A DNA stretch of 64,000 nucleotides from Aplectana chamaeleonis (Eukaryota > Nematoda > Chromadorea > Rhabditida > Cosmocercidae): the NCBI GenBank assembly GCA_029168955.1, contig JAPDOI010000366.1:620001-684000 (forward strand), in the 5' to 3' direction. A program made the translations under genes and the position numbers. Of the stretch, positions 36,791 through 46,667 are shown one piece after another (within the stretch, counting starts at the first letter, position 1; each line of letters opens with the position of its first letter). A model generated the notes under the pieces. That model saw only the letters and a list, made by a program, of their open reading frames with translations, was not told the origin of the DNA and did not search any database.

Positions 36791-38400
36791 AGTGCGCCGG
36801 GCGTCATATAAAGTGTGCGGGCCCCATTTAAGAGTGCGTCGAACGCCATAGAAAGTGTACGGGACCCATGTTAGAGTGCGCCGGACGCCATACAAAGTGG
36901 GCGGGACCCATGTTAGAGTGCGCCGGACGTCATATGAAGTGTGCGGGCCTCATTTAAGAGGGCGTCGAACGCCGTAGAAAGTGTACGGGACCCATGTTAG
37001 AGTGCGCCGGACGCCATATAAAGTGTGCGGGACCCATGTAAGAGTACGCCGGACGCCATATTAAGTGTTCGGGACCCATGTAAGAATGCGTCGGACGCCA
37101 TAGAAAGTGTACGGGACCCATGTTAGAGTGCGCCGAACGTCATATAAAGTGTGCGGGATCCATGTTAGAGTGCGCCGGACGTCATATGAAGTGTGCGGGC
37201 CTCATTTAAGAGTGCGTCGAACGCCGTAGAAAGTGTACGGGACCCATGTTAGAGTGCGCCGGACGCCGTATAAGGTGTGGGGGACCCATGTAAGAGTGCG
37301 CCGGACGCCATGTTAAGTGTTCGAACCCATGTAAGAATCTGTCGGACGCCATAGAAAGTGTACGGGACCCATGTTAGAGTGCGCTGGACGTCATATAAAG
37401 TGTGCGGGGCCCATGTAAGAGTGTGCCGGACGCCATATTAAGTGTTCGGGACCCATGTAAGAATCTGTCGGACGCCATAGAAAGTGTACGGGACCCATGT
37501 TAGAGTGCGCCGGACGTCATATAAAGTGTGCGGGGCTCATGTAAGAGTGCGCCGGACGCCATAGAAAATGTTCGGAACCCATGTAAGAGTGCGCCGGACG
37601 TCATATAAAGTGTGCGGGACCCATGTAAGAGTGCGCCGTACGTCATATGAAGTGTGCGGGACCCATGTAAGAGTGCGCCGGACGCCATATTAAGTGTTCG
37701 GGACCCATGTAAGAGTGCGCCGGACGCCATATTAAGTGTTCGGAACCCATGTAAGAATCTGTCGGACGCCATAGAAAGTGTACGGGACCCATGTTAGAGT
37801 GCGCCGGACGTCATATAAAGTGTGCGGGACCCATGTAAGAGTGCTCCGGACGCCATATCAAGTGTTCGGGACCCATGTTAGAGTGCGCCGGACGCCATAT
37901 AAAGTGTGCGGGACCCGTGTTAGAGTGCGCCGGACGTCATATAAAGTGTGCGGGACCCATGTAAGAGTGCGCCGGAAGCCATATTAAGTGTTCGGGACCC
38001 ATGTAAGAGTGCGCCGGACGCCATATTAAGTGTTCGGAACCCATGTAAGAATCTGTCGGACGCCATAGAAAGTGTACGGGACCCATGTTAGAGTGCGCCG
38101 GACGTCATATAAAGTGTGCGGGACCCATGTAAGAGTGCGCCGGACGCCATATTAAGTGTTCGGGACCCATGTTAGAGTGCGCCGGACGCCATATAAAGTG
38201 TGCGGGACCCGTGTTAGAGTGCGCCGGACGTCATATGAAGTGTGCGGGCCTCATTTAAGAGTGCGTCGAACGCCGTAGAAAGTGTACGGGACCCATGTTA
38301 GAGTGCGCCGGACGTCATATAAAGTGTGCGGGGCTCATGTAAGAGTGCGCCGGACGCCATAGAAAATGTGCGAAACCCATGCAAGAGTGCACCGGACGCC

Positions 38401-41400
38401 ATAAAAATGTGTGGGACCCATGTAAGACTGCCCCCAACACAATTTAAAACGTGCGGGACCCATGTAAGAGTAAGTCGGACGCTATGAAAAATGTGCGGGA
38501 CCCGTGTTAGAGTGCGCCGGACGTCATATAAAGTGTGCGGGACTCATGTGGGAGTGCGCTGGACGCCATAGAAAAATGTGCGGGATCCATGTAAGAGTGT
38601 GCCGGACGCCACACAAAGTGGGCGGGACCCATGTAAGAGTGCGCCGGACGCTATGGAAAATGTGTTGGATCCATGTTAGAGCGCGCCGGGCGTCATATAA
38701 AGTGTGCGGCCCCCATTTAAGAGTGCGTCGAACGCCATAGAAAGTGTACGGGACCCATGTTAGAGTGCGACGGACGCCATACAAAGTGGGCGGGACCCAT
38801 GTTAGAGTGCGCCGGACGTCATATGAAGTGTGCGGGCCTCATTTAAGAGTGCGTCGAACGCCGTAGAAAGTGTACGGGACCCATGTTAGAGTGCGCCGGA
38901 CGTCATATAAAGTGTGCGGGGCTCATGTAAGAGTGCGCCGGACGCCATAGAAAATGTGCGGAACCCATGTAAGAGTGCACCGGACGCCATAAAAATGTGC
39001 GGGACCCATGTAAGACTGCCCCCAACATAATTTAAAACGTGCGGGACCCATGTAAGAGTAAGTCGGACGCCATAGAAAGTGTACGGGACCAATGTAGGCG
39101 TGTGTCGGACGCTATGGAAAATGTGCGGGACCCATGTAAGAGTAAGTCGGACGCCATAGAAAGTGTACGGGACCCATGTTAGAGTGCGCTGGACGTCATA
39201 CAAAGTGGGCGGGACCCATGTTAGAGTGCGCCGGACGTCATATGAAGTGTGCGGGCCTCATTTAAGAGGGCGTCGAACGCCGTAGAAAGTGTACGGGACC
39301 CATGTTAGAGTGCGCCGGACGCCATATAAAGTGTGCGGGACCCATGTAAGAGTACGCCGGACGCCATATTAAGTGTTCGGGACCCATGTAAGAATGCGTC
39401 GGACGCCATAGAAAGTGTACGGGACCCATGTTAGAGTGCGCCGAACGTCATATAAAGTGTGCGGGATCCATGTTAGAGTGCGCCGGACGTCATATGAAGT
39501 GTGCGGGCCTCATTTAAGAGTGCGTCGAACGCCGTAGAAAGTGTACGGGACCCATGTTAGAGTGCGCCGGACGCCGTATAAAGTGTGCGGGACCCATGTA
39601 AGAGTGCGCCGGACGCCATATTAAGTGTTCGGAACCCATGTAAGAATCTGTCGGACGCCATAGAAAGTGTACGGGACCCATGTTAGAGTGCGCCGGACGT
39701 CATATAAAGTGTGCGGGACCCATGTAAGAGTGCGCCGGACGCCATATTAAGTGTTCGGGACCCATGTAAGAATCTGTCGGACGCCATAGAAAGTGTACGG
39801 GACCCATGTTAGAGTGCGCCGGACGTCATATAAAGTGTGCGGGGCTCATGTAAGAGTGCGCCGGACGCCATATAAAATGTTCGGAACCCATGTAAGAGTG
39901 CGCCGGACGTCATATAAAGTGTGCGGGACCCATGTAAGAGTGCGCCGGACGTCATATAAAGTGTGCGGGACCCATGTAAGAGTGCGCCGGACGCCATATT
40001 AAGTGTTCGGGACCCATGTAAGAGTGCGCCGGACGCCATATTAAGTGTTCGGAACCCATGTAAGAATCTGTCGGACGCCATGGAAAGTGTACGGGACCCA
40101 TGTTAGAGTGCGCCGGACGTCATATAAAGTGTGCGGGACCCATGTAAGAGTGCGCCAGACGCCATATCAAGTGTTCGGGACCCATGTTAGAGTGCGCCGG
40201 ACGCCATATAAAGTGTGCGGGACCCGTGTTAGAGTGCGCCGGACGTCATATAAAGTGTGCGGGACCCATGTAAGAGTGCGCCGGACGCCATATTAAGTGT
40301 TCGGGACCCATGTAAGAGTGCGCCGGACGCCATATTAAGTGTTCGGAACCCATGTAAGAATCTGTCGGACGCCATAGAAAGTGTACGGGACCCATGTTAG
40401 AGTGCGCCGGACGTCATATAAAGTGTGCGGGACCCATGTAAGAGTGCGTCGAACGCCGTAGAAAGTGTACGGGACCCATGTTAGAGTGCGCCGGACGTCA
40501 TATAAAGTGTGCGGGGCTCATGTAAGAGTGCGCCGGGCGCCATAGAAAATGTGCGGAACCCATGTAAGAGTGCACCGGACGCCATAAAAATGTGCGGGAC
40601 CCATGTAAGACTGCCCCCAACATAATTTAAAACGTGCGGGACCCATGTAAGAGTAAGTCGGACGCCAGAGAAAGTGCACGGGACCCATGGGACCCATGCA
40701 AGAGTGCGCCGGACGCCATAGAAAGTGTACGGGACCCATGTCAGAGTGCGCCGGACGCCATGGAAAATGTGCGGGATTCATGTTAGAGTGCGCCGGGCGT
40801 CATATAAAGTGTGTGGGCCCCATTTAAGAGTGCGTCGAACGCCATAGAAAGTGTACGGGACCCATGTTAGAGTGCGCCGGACGCCATATAAAGTGTGCGG
40901 GACCCGTGTTAGAGTGCGCCGGACGTCATATAAAGTGTGCGGGACCCATGTAAGAGTGCGCCGGACGCCATATTAAGTGTTCGGGACCCATGTAAGAGTG
41001 CGCCGGACGCCATATTAAGTGTTCGGAACCCATGTAAGAATCTGTCGGACGCCATAGAAAGTGTACGGGACCCATGTTAGAGTGCGCCGGACGTCATATA
41101 AAGTGTGCGGGACCCATGTAAGAGTGCGCCGGACGCCATATCAAGTGTTCGGGACCCATGTTAGAGTGCGCCGGACGTCATATGAAGTGTGCGGGCCTCA
41201 TTTAAGAGGGCGTCGAACGCCGTAGAAAGTGTGCGGGACCCATGTTAGAGTGCGCCGGACGCCATATAAAGTGTGCGGGACCCATGTAAGAGTACGCCGG
41301 ACGCCATATTAAGTGTTCGGGACCCATGTAAGAATGCGTCGGACGCCATATAAAGTGTACGGGACCCATGTTAGAGTGCGCCGAACGTCATATAAAGTGT

Positions 41401-42116
41401 GCGGGATCCATGTTAGAGTGCGCCGGACGTCATATGAAGTGTGCGGGCCTCATTTAAGAGTGCGTCGAACGCCGTAGAAAGTGTACGCGACCCATGTTAG
41501 AGTGCGCCGGACGCCGTATAAAGTGTGCGGGACCTAAGAGTGCGTCGAACGCCATAGAGAGTGTACGGGACCCATGTTAGAGTGCGCCGGACGCCATACA
41601 AAGTGGGCGGGACCCATGTTAGAGTGCGCCGGACGTCATATGAAGTGTGCGGGCCTCATTTAAGAGTGCGTCGAACGCCGTAGAAAGTGTACGGACTCAT
41701 GTTAGAGTGTGCCGGACGCCGTATCAAGTGTGCGGGACCCATGTACGAGTGCGCCGGAAGCCATATTAAGTGTTCGGGACCCATGTAAGAATCTGTCGGA
41801 CGCCATAGAAAGTGTACGGGACCCATGTTAGAGTGCGCCGGACGTCATATAAAGTGTGCGTGGCTCATGTAAGAGTGCGCCGGACGCCACAAAAAATGTG
41901 CGGAACCCATGTAAGAGTGCACCGGACGCCATAAAAATGTGCGGGACCCATGTAAGACTGCCCCCAACACAATTTAAAACGTGCGGGACCCATGTAAGAG
42001 TAAGTCGGACGCCAGAGAAAGTGCACGGGACCCATGCAAGAGTGCGCCGGACGCCATAGAAAGTGTACGGGACCCATGTAGGCGTGTGTCGGACGCTATG
42101 AAAAATGTGCGGGACC
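38401..42116. repeat. 42-bp tandem satellite, block E
   Basis: The divergent CTGCCCCCAACA(C/T)AATTT unit returns here (near 38427, 39016, 40609, 41956). The 41856-42077 part is nearly identical to 12322-12543, including its rare CACAAAAAATGTGCGG variant. A unit near 41530 has lost about 27 bp (GGGACCTAAGAGTGCG). No gene is seen. Confidence 0.92.
42112..42116. repeat. 5-bp target-site duplication GGACC, left of LTR element 2
   Basis: GGACC precedes the left LTR and recurs at 46668-46672. Joining the flanks at one copy gives GTGCGGGACCCGTGTTAG, a common satellite sequence. Confidence 0.92.
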
Positions 42117-42311
42117 TGTGGTAGTTCGGCTGTTGTGCTGCCACGCGGGTCTGACGAATTCTTTATTGAATACCTACTTGGCTCATTCGAGCCTTTATAT
42201 AGCCGCTCACGGCTTAGCAACAAGATCACGTATTTATCATTCACTATCTTCACTGTTGATACTTGTCTTCATTCGCTTCTAATCCATTGCTAGTGCAGTG
42301 GTTGCACTATA
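42117..42311 (-). repeat. 3' LTR of BEL/Pao element (195 bp)
   Basis: By eye identical to 46473-46667. On the element strand it runs from TATAGTGCAACC to GAACTACCACA. It contains a TATA box (element strand TATATAAAG, 42193-42201) and an AATAAA signal (42162-42167). Confidence 0.95.
42162..42167 (-). terminator. AATAAA polyadenylation signal in the 3' LTR of the BEL/Pao element
   Basis: AATAAA on the element strand, 25 nt downstream of the TATA box; the short distance implies a very small R region. The same signal is at 46518-46523 in the 5' LTR. Confidence 0.7.
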
Positions 42312-44297
42312 CTCCGCGGCCCAGAAACGGTGTGATGTTGACGGCTTGTGTCTTGCTGCCTGCTGATGGGAGGATGCTGATTTCGTCTCGGTGATTGTAG
42401 GCTTGGAGGAGTATGACGGCAGGATGGACGATGAGGCTTGTCGAACACTGAGGAGTTTCAGTATTCTTGCTGGTGCGCACTTGTGGGGCTCTTTCTTGTT
42501 TTGCAGAGTTTGGAGCCCTATTGGCGATTCGGTTCCCTTGGATTGGGAACGAAGCGACGGAGTAATGTGAACAAAGTTCACCGTAGACGGGGGAAAGGGA
42601 GAGGGCTTCAGTATTCTTGTATTCACTGAGGCTGGGTGTTTCTTTGAGCAGTGACGAGGTGGTGTAGTGGGAGATAAACGGTGGATAAGTGATGACGGAG
42701 AGGAAGGGAGACGGTGGGTAAGGCATGGTGGAGATGCCATTGCGTTTTGGCTAGCGTCGGAGAACAGAACCAGTCGTGTAGGAGTGTTGATTTGCGAGAC
42801 TTTCCTTGATAGTCGGCATTGAAAATCGTCAGCTCCTTCCACGATGCTTTTCCAACACTCTTGATGCTTATGTGAGAGAGATGTGTCCCAGTCGTAGTTA
42901 AATTTCCACAGTTGTTGTAGGAATCGTTTACCATGCAGGGTAATTGGTGATAGCCATCCGAGTGGGTCATAGATAGCTGCAACTTGTTCGGAAATTGTGC
43001 GCTTAGTAGCTTTCTCCTTGGTTGGATATTTGCACGACAGTGAAAACGTGTCTTCTTTTGAATCCCATAATATTCCGAGGACCTTTTGAACTGGATTTCT
43101 GCTCAAATCTTTCTCGGCAATTCGGTCTTCTAGCTCCTTGCTATTGGAGAGAAATTCTCTGAGGTTCATGTTCATCTCTTCGAAGAGTGTTTTCGATTCT
43201 CTGTACAGGTGGAAAGCTCTTTCGCTTGATTCGGTTGCCACTACGACGTTGTCTACATATGTATTCTTCTCGATCTCTTGTGGTACCTCAGGGTTTGCTG
43301 AGTGGTGCAGTAGATGATACTTGATCGTTCCTGCGAGTAGAAACGGTGAGCAGATAAGACCGAAGGTAACACGGCTGAAGCGGTAGACGACAATGTCCTT
43401 GGAAGTAACTGGCTTGGTAGGGTCTCGCAGCCAAAGGAATCGCGTGGCGTCTCTGTCTTGTTTATGCAGTCGTACTTGAAGAAACGCCTTCTCGACGTCA
43501 CTGGTCACAGCGGCATTGCCGATTCGGAATCGAAGAAGGATGTCGCAAAGCTTCGGTAGTATTACTGGTCCACGGTGGAGTACGTCGTTGAGCGATGGAG
43601 CGTTCTTTAGATGGGCAGATGCGTCGAACACAATTCGTAGTTTTGTTGTGTGTTTATGCGGAGTTATTACGGCGTGGTGGGATAAGTAGTGCACGATATC
43701 ACCATCAGGTTTCTTTGCTTCCTCAACTTTTTCTATAATTCCTAGGTCAAGTTGAGTCTGTATTGTTTCCTGGTACTGTTGCAGTACTGCTGGATCGTTG
43801 AGTAACTTCGTAGTTGTTGCTTGCAGACGGCGTACAGCTAGGCCTCTGTTGTCCGGTAACTGTTTGGCTTCGCTTGTCCATGGTAGTCGTACATGGTACC
43901 CGTTCTGCTTTCTTTCTACAGTCTGCTCAAAAGTCTTCCAAACGGCCGCGTCTGTCAGCTGACGCTCCTCGGCGATAGGTCCCACGAATTCCTCAACTCC
44001 TGACGATTCGAACTTGCAGAAGTCCTCCCACGATTGGGAATTTCCGTCAAGATCTGCTACCACACTTGTTCTGTGCACGGTGGTTTTGCGAGTTATATTG
44101 CTGTTTTCCGTGCGATTACTGTTGCATCCAGCTACCAGATATCCCAATTTGGATGGGATGAGTTGTAATCCTGACGGAAGAGTGTACTGGGGTGCCAGCC
44201 CATGTTTCAGTAGTGAGAACATGTCAGCACATCCAAGAAGAATTTGTGGACGAATCTCCTTTGAAAGGCTTGATTGAGAGTTGAAGATCGTTGTCAC
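42279..44297 (-). pseudogene. BEL/Pao pol: protease C-terminus, reverse transcriptase, partial RNase H
   Basis: A 672-residue open frame. It opens with the end of the protease-associated region (PQILLGCADMF, residues 18-27), then RT at about 150-360: catalytic TSDVEKAFLQV (Asp near 267) and TYVDN at 346-350, where the usual second Asp of the YVDD box is Asn. The post-RT region LGILWD...EQVAAIYDPLGWLSPITLHGK is at 408-457. RNase H starts with LVLFSDASQNAM (509-520) and then breaks: from residue 521 (about 42737) the protein is unrelated proline- and serine-rich sequence. The rest of RNase H and the integrase, normally about 2-3 kb more, are deleted. The frame is open upstream of 44297 (a GTG), so no true start exists there. 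Confidence 0.92.
42312..42324 (-). promoter_or_regulatory. Polypurine tract of BEL/Pao element
   Basis: On the element strand CTGGGCCGCGGAG abuts the 3' LTR (TATAGTGC). It is purine-rich but interrupted, and shares the GGAG|TAT junction with LTR element 1. Confidence 0.55.
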
Positions 44298-46050
44298 ATA
44301 TGAACCGTTTGTCTTCGAGGCAGAGGCTGCTACGGTGTAACGAATTTGTGAGCGTGTCGATCCTGTTTACCGAGAAAGAGTGGGGTGCCCCAGTGGCATC
44401 CCACATCTGCAGAATAGTGATTCCGCATGTCTTGACCGTAGATTTCTGAGATCCGAAGGTGTTGATGTTTAATCGAGTGGAGTGAACATCTTTTAGCTGA
44501 AGTTGCTCAGCCAAATCGTTGCTTATGAACGAACGATCGGCTCCTGAGTCGAGCATTACGTAGACTGGTTCCAGCCGTTGAGTTGATAGATTAAGCACTT
44601 GTGCTTGTCCTGCGAGAATAAAGATATCTGCATCTTCGTTCGCGTGTAGTCTTGAATTGGAAAACGTGATCTTCTCTCTGTGGTCTTCGGCTACTGTATT
44701 AACATTCATTGGCTTTGATGCTTTTGGAGAAGATTTCGTGTGTTGCTTGACTTGTGTTGGCAGGTGTTGAGAGGTTGGTTCTTGCGAGTAGAACAGTCTA
44801 TTGCAGATGGAAGTGTGGTGTCCGCATTCCTTGCAAATTCTGCATGATCCTTTCTTGCATTGTGCAGTTGTGTGGTCCTGGCGTCCACAGTTGTAGCAGA
44901 GATTGTTCTTCTTCATCACATCTAGTCGTTTTTCTCTTGTTGGGGCATCTTGGCAGTCTCTCGGTGAATGTCCGGATTTATTGCAGTAGAAGCATGTAGA
45001 AAAACTTTCTTTCGTGTTTGGTAGTTTGTTGTTTTCGCTCATACTGATTCTTCGAGTGGGTTTGCGGTCGAATGGAGTATCTTCCACTTGGCTAGTAATC
45101 TGCAGCTCTGACTTGATATGATTCTTAGCTGTCAAAAGCAGTGTGTTGGTATCCCATTTTCCGTTGGCGGTCTGTTGCTGCCTTTGAAGCAGAACTGCTC
45201 TCTGGATGTTAGCGGAAAGTTTTCCCATTAATTGCTTTTGAAGGAACGTGTTGTCCGTATGTTCACCCTTCAGCTGCAACTGACCTACGATGGAGGTGAG
45301 TTCTTCGCATAACTTCTCTTGGTCCTGTAGGGACTCGCTTTTTACCTTTGAGTTTTGCAACTTCTTCAAGAGTTCGTCGATTAATGCTTGATCGTTCCCG
45401 AACTTGTCTTTCAGATGGGCAATAACAAGTGGGTATGTCCTGGCAGATACTTCGTAGTGTTGCACCGATTCTCTTGCTTCGCCGTGTAATGCATCCAAAA
45501 GATATGTCATCTTTGACAAGTTGTCGATGTTCTGGGAGTGGACGGAGTGGTTGAAAGCGTTCCAGAAATTCTCCCATTCCCATATGACTCCGCTGAACTT
45601 CGGAATAGGTATTGGAGCTAATGCAGGTTTGGGTAGTGCAACGCACATGGGCGAGGAAATGGATTGAAGTTTTTGCTTTTCTTGGAGCTCCTCATTCTTC
45701 TGTGCCAGCTGTACCAGTGCGTGATGAGTGTTGCTTACAAGATCCATTGTTGTGTCGGTGTTGGAAGCCACCCTCTGAAGCATTTCCTCTGTTGAAGGGT
45801 TCTCTGGATCCAATTCATCAGCAATCTTGGTGTATTTATCGAGGGCATCTTCGACGTTTTGAAGCTCCGCTCTGATAGCTGTTAGTGCTATGCGAATCTT
45901 CAACTGTTGATCTTTGATGTTTTGATCTCCGTCGCCTGAGTAATTATCAATTATCAAGTCAGCTAACTCCATTTTTTCCATCAAAAGATTCGAAAGTCGG
46001 TTGCATGATCTGGTGAGCAATCCTTGTCGAACTGATAACGACGACGTCAT
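44224..46050 (-). CDS. gag: BEL/Pao Gag-protease polyprotein
   Basis: A 608-residue frame from an ATG at 46050. Residues 1-130 are helical and charged; 139-350 form the Gag core with PIPKFSG...WENFWNAFNHSVH and YLLDALHGEARE motifs typical of BEL/Pao Gag. Three canonical CX2CX4HX4C zinc knuckles lie at 353-366, 385-398 and 403-416. The aspartic protease begins near 495 with the active-site LDSGADRSF (Asp 501). After about residue 570 the frame is out of step with pol: coding continues in another frame near 44320-44330, and this frame then ends at 44224. BEL/Pao elements normally have one continuous Gag-Pol frame, so this looks like a disabling indel within the protease region. Gag and the protease active site are otherwise intact. 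Confidence 0.92.
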   Translation of the reverse strand: MTSSLSVRQGLLTRSCNRLSNLLMEKMELADLIIDNYSGDGDQNIKDQQLKIRIALTAIRAELQNVEDALDKYTKIADELDPENPSTEEMLQRVASNTDTTMDLVSNTHHALVQLAQKNEELQEKQKLQSISSPMCVALPKPALAPIPIPKFSGVIWEWENFWNAFNHSVHSQNIDNLSKMTYLLDALHGEARESVQHYEVSARTYPLVIAHLKDKFGNDQALIDELLKKLQNSKVKSESLQDQEKLCEELTSIVGQLQLKGEHTDNTFLQKQLMGKLSANIQRAVLLQRQQQTANGKWDTNTLLLTAKNHIKSELQITSQVEDTPFDRKPTRRISMSENNKLPNTKESFSTCFYCNKSGHSPRDCQDAPTREKRLDVMKKNNLCYNCGRQDHTTAQCKKGSCRICKECGHHTSICNRLFYSQEPTSQHLPTQVKQHTKSSPKASKPMNVNTVAEDHREKITFSNSRLHANEDADIFILAGQAQVLNLSTQRLEPVYVMLDSGADRSFISNDLAEQLQLKDVHSTRLNINTFGSQKSTVKTCGITILQMWDATGAPHSFSVNRIDTLTNSLHRSSLCLEDKRFICDNDLQLSIKPFKGDSSTNSSWMC

Positions 46051-46456
46051 CTTTCAAGTCTTCTGTAGCGAATCTCGACGAATGTAGAAGGTTGTACAGA
46101 CGGTGGAGGAAAGCTCGTGTGAAGAAGACGTTTCTGACGACGACGATTCCGACTGTGTGACGACAAAGGTTGCTAAAGTAGTTTCGACAGAACTACTCAC
46201 GGTACTTGATGATGTAGAAACGACTGGACAGTGCTGAGTGGATCAGTGCAGGAACGTTGAACAGTGCTGGACCGAGCAATGCAGGTAGTGTGTAGAGTGC
46301 CAAGCAGTATTTGGCTGAAATGGGTAGAGATTGGCGAAAGAGAGGCTTCCTCACGTGCTTTAGCTTCGTGCTTCTGGTCACTGAGGGGCGCTGCTGCTTC
46401 CTTAGCCTTCTTGTCCGGCTGTTTCTTCCTGGCTTCTTGTGTCCGGTTCGTCGTAT
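46051..46456 (-). other. 5' leader of BEL/Pao element
   Basis: Untranslated region between primer site and Gag ATG. It contains short near-repeats of GACGACG near 46036-46045 and 46138-46146 and a GTGCTGAGTGGATCAGTGCAG segment-like repeat (AGTGCTG at 46233 and 46263). No gene is seen. Confidence 0.65.
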
Positions 46457-46470
46457 CGGCCGATGCACCA
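46457..46470 (-). promoter_or_regulatory. Primer-binding site of BEL/Pao element (tRNA-Gly)
   Basis: On the element strand TGGTGCATCGGCCG, two bases (TT) from the 5' LTR. It matches the same tRNA-Gly 3' end as LTR element 1 but over 14 rather than 18 nt. Confidence 0.8.
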
Positions 46471-46472
46471 AA

Positions 46473-46667
46473 TGTGGTAGTTCGGCTGTTGTGCTGCCAC
46501 GCGGGTCTGACGAATTCTTTATTGAATACCTACTTGGCTCATTCGAGCCTTTATATAGCCGCTCACGGCTTAGCAACAAGATCACGTATTTATCATTCAC
46601 TATCTTCACTGTTGATACTTGTCTTCATTCGCTTCTAATCCATTGCTAGTGCAGTGGTTGCACTATA
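46473..46667 (-). repeat. 5' LTR of BEL/Pao element (195 bp)
   Basis: By eye identical to 42117-42311. The U5 end carries on the plus strand GTGGTAG (46474-46480) and CTGCCACGCGGG (46494-46505), matching the D arm and the anticodon loop plus 3' stem of tRNA-Gly(GCC). Confidence 0.95.
46549..46557 (-). promoter_or_regulatory. TATA box in the 5' LTR of the BEL/Pao element
   Basis: TATATAAAG on the element strand, in the U3 part of the LTR and upstream of the AATAAA at 46518-46523. It is the likely Pol II core promoter for the element. Confidence 0.75.

Larger units (their letters stand above)
28602..38400. repeat. 42-bp tandem satellite, core block D
   Basis: This continues core block C. It is rich in the duplicated-GGGACCCAT variant (near 28675, 29610, 29910, 30510, 30810, 32415, 33350, 33650, 36390, 36690) and has the divergent CTGCCCCC unit only near 35388. 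The first 550 bp right of the LTR element has an unusual density of small indels and substitutions. No gene is seen. Confidence 0.93.
30414..38400. repeat. Higher-order repeat of about 2.84-3.04 kb
   Basis: The order of monomer variants, including the 303-bp pair and the run near 31639, 34462 and 37500, recurs three times with steps of 2,840 bp and about 3,040 bp. Similar spacing (3,180 and 2,741 bp) is seen between 15759, 18939 and 21680. Confidence 0.75.
42117..46667 (-). mobile_element. BEL/Pao LTR retrotransposon (LTR element 2), defective
   Basis: A 4,551-bp insertion with two identical 195-bp LTRs, a 5-bp target duplication, tRNA-Gly primer site, polypurine tract, a Gag-protease frame (44224-46050) and a pol frame with reverse transcriptase (42279-44297). 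Family assignment rests on the LPKPALAPIPIPKFSG...FWNAF Gag region (DUF1759-like), three CCHC knuckles, the LDSGADRSF protease and the BEL/Pao-type RT and its downstream DPLGWLSP region. Most of RNase H and all of the integrase are missing, and Gag-protease and pol are in different frames. Identical LTRs show a very recent insertion. Confidence 0.95.

Noticed and set aside
44224..44340. Programmed Gag-Pol frameshift in the BEL/Pao element
   Set aside because: The break lies within the protease region rather than at its start, no slippery site is evident, and BEL/Pao elements normally use one frame; an indel is simpler.
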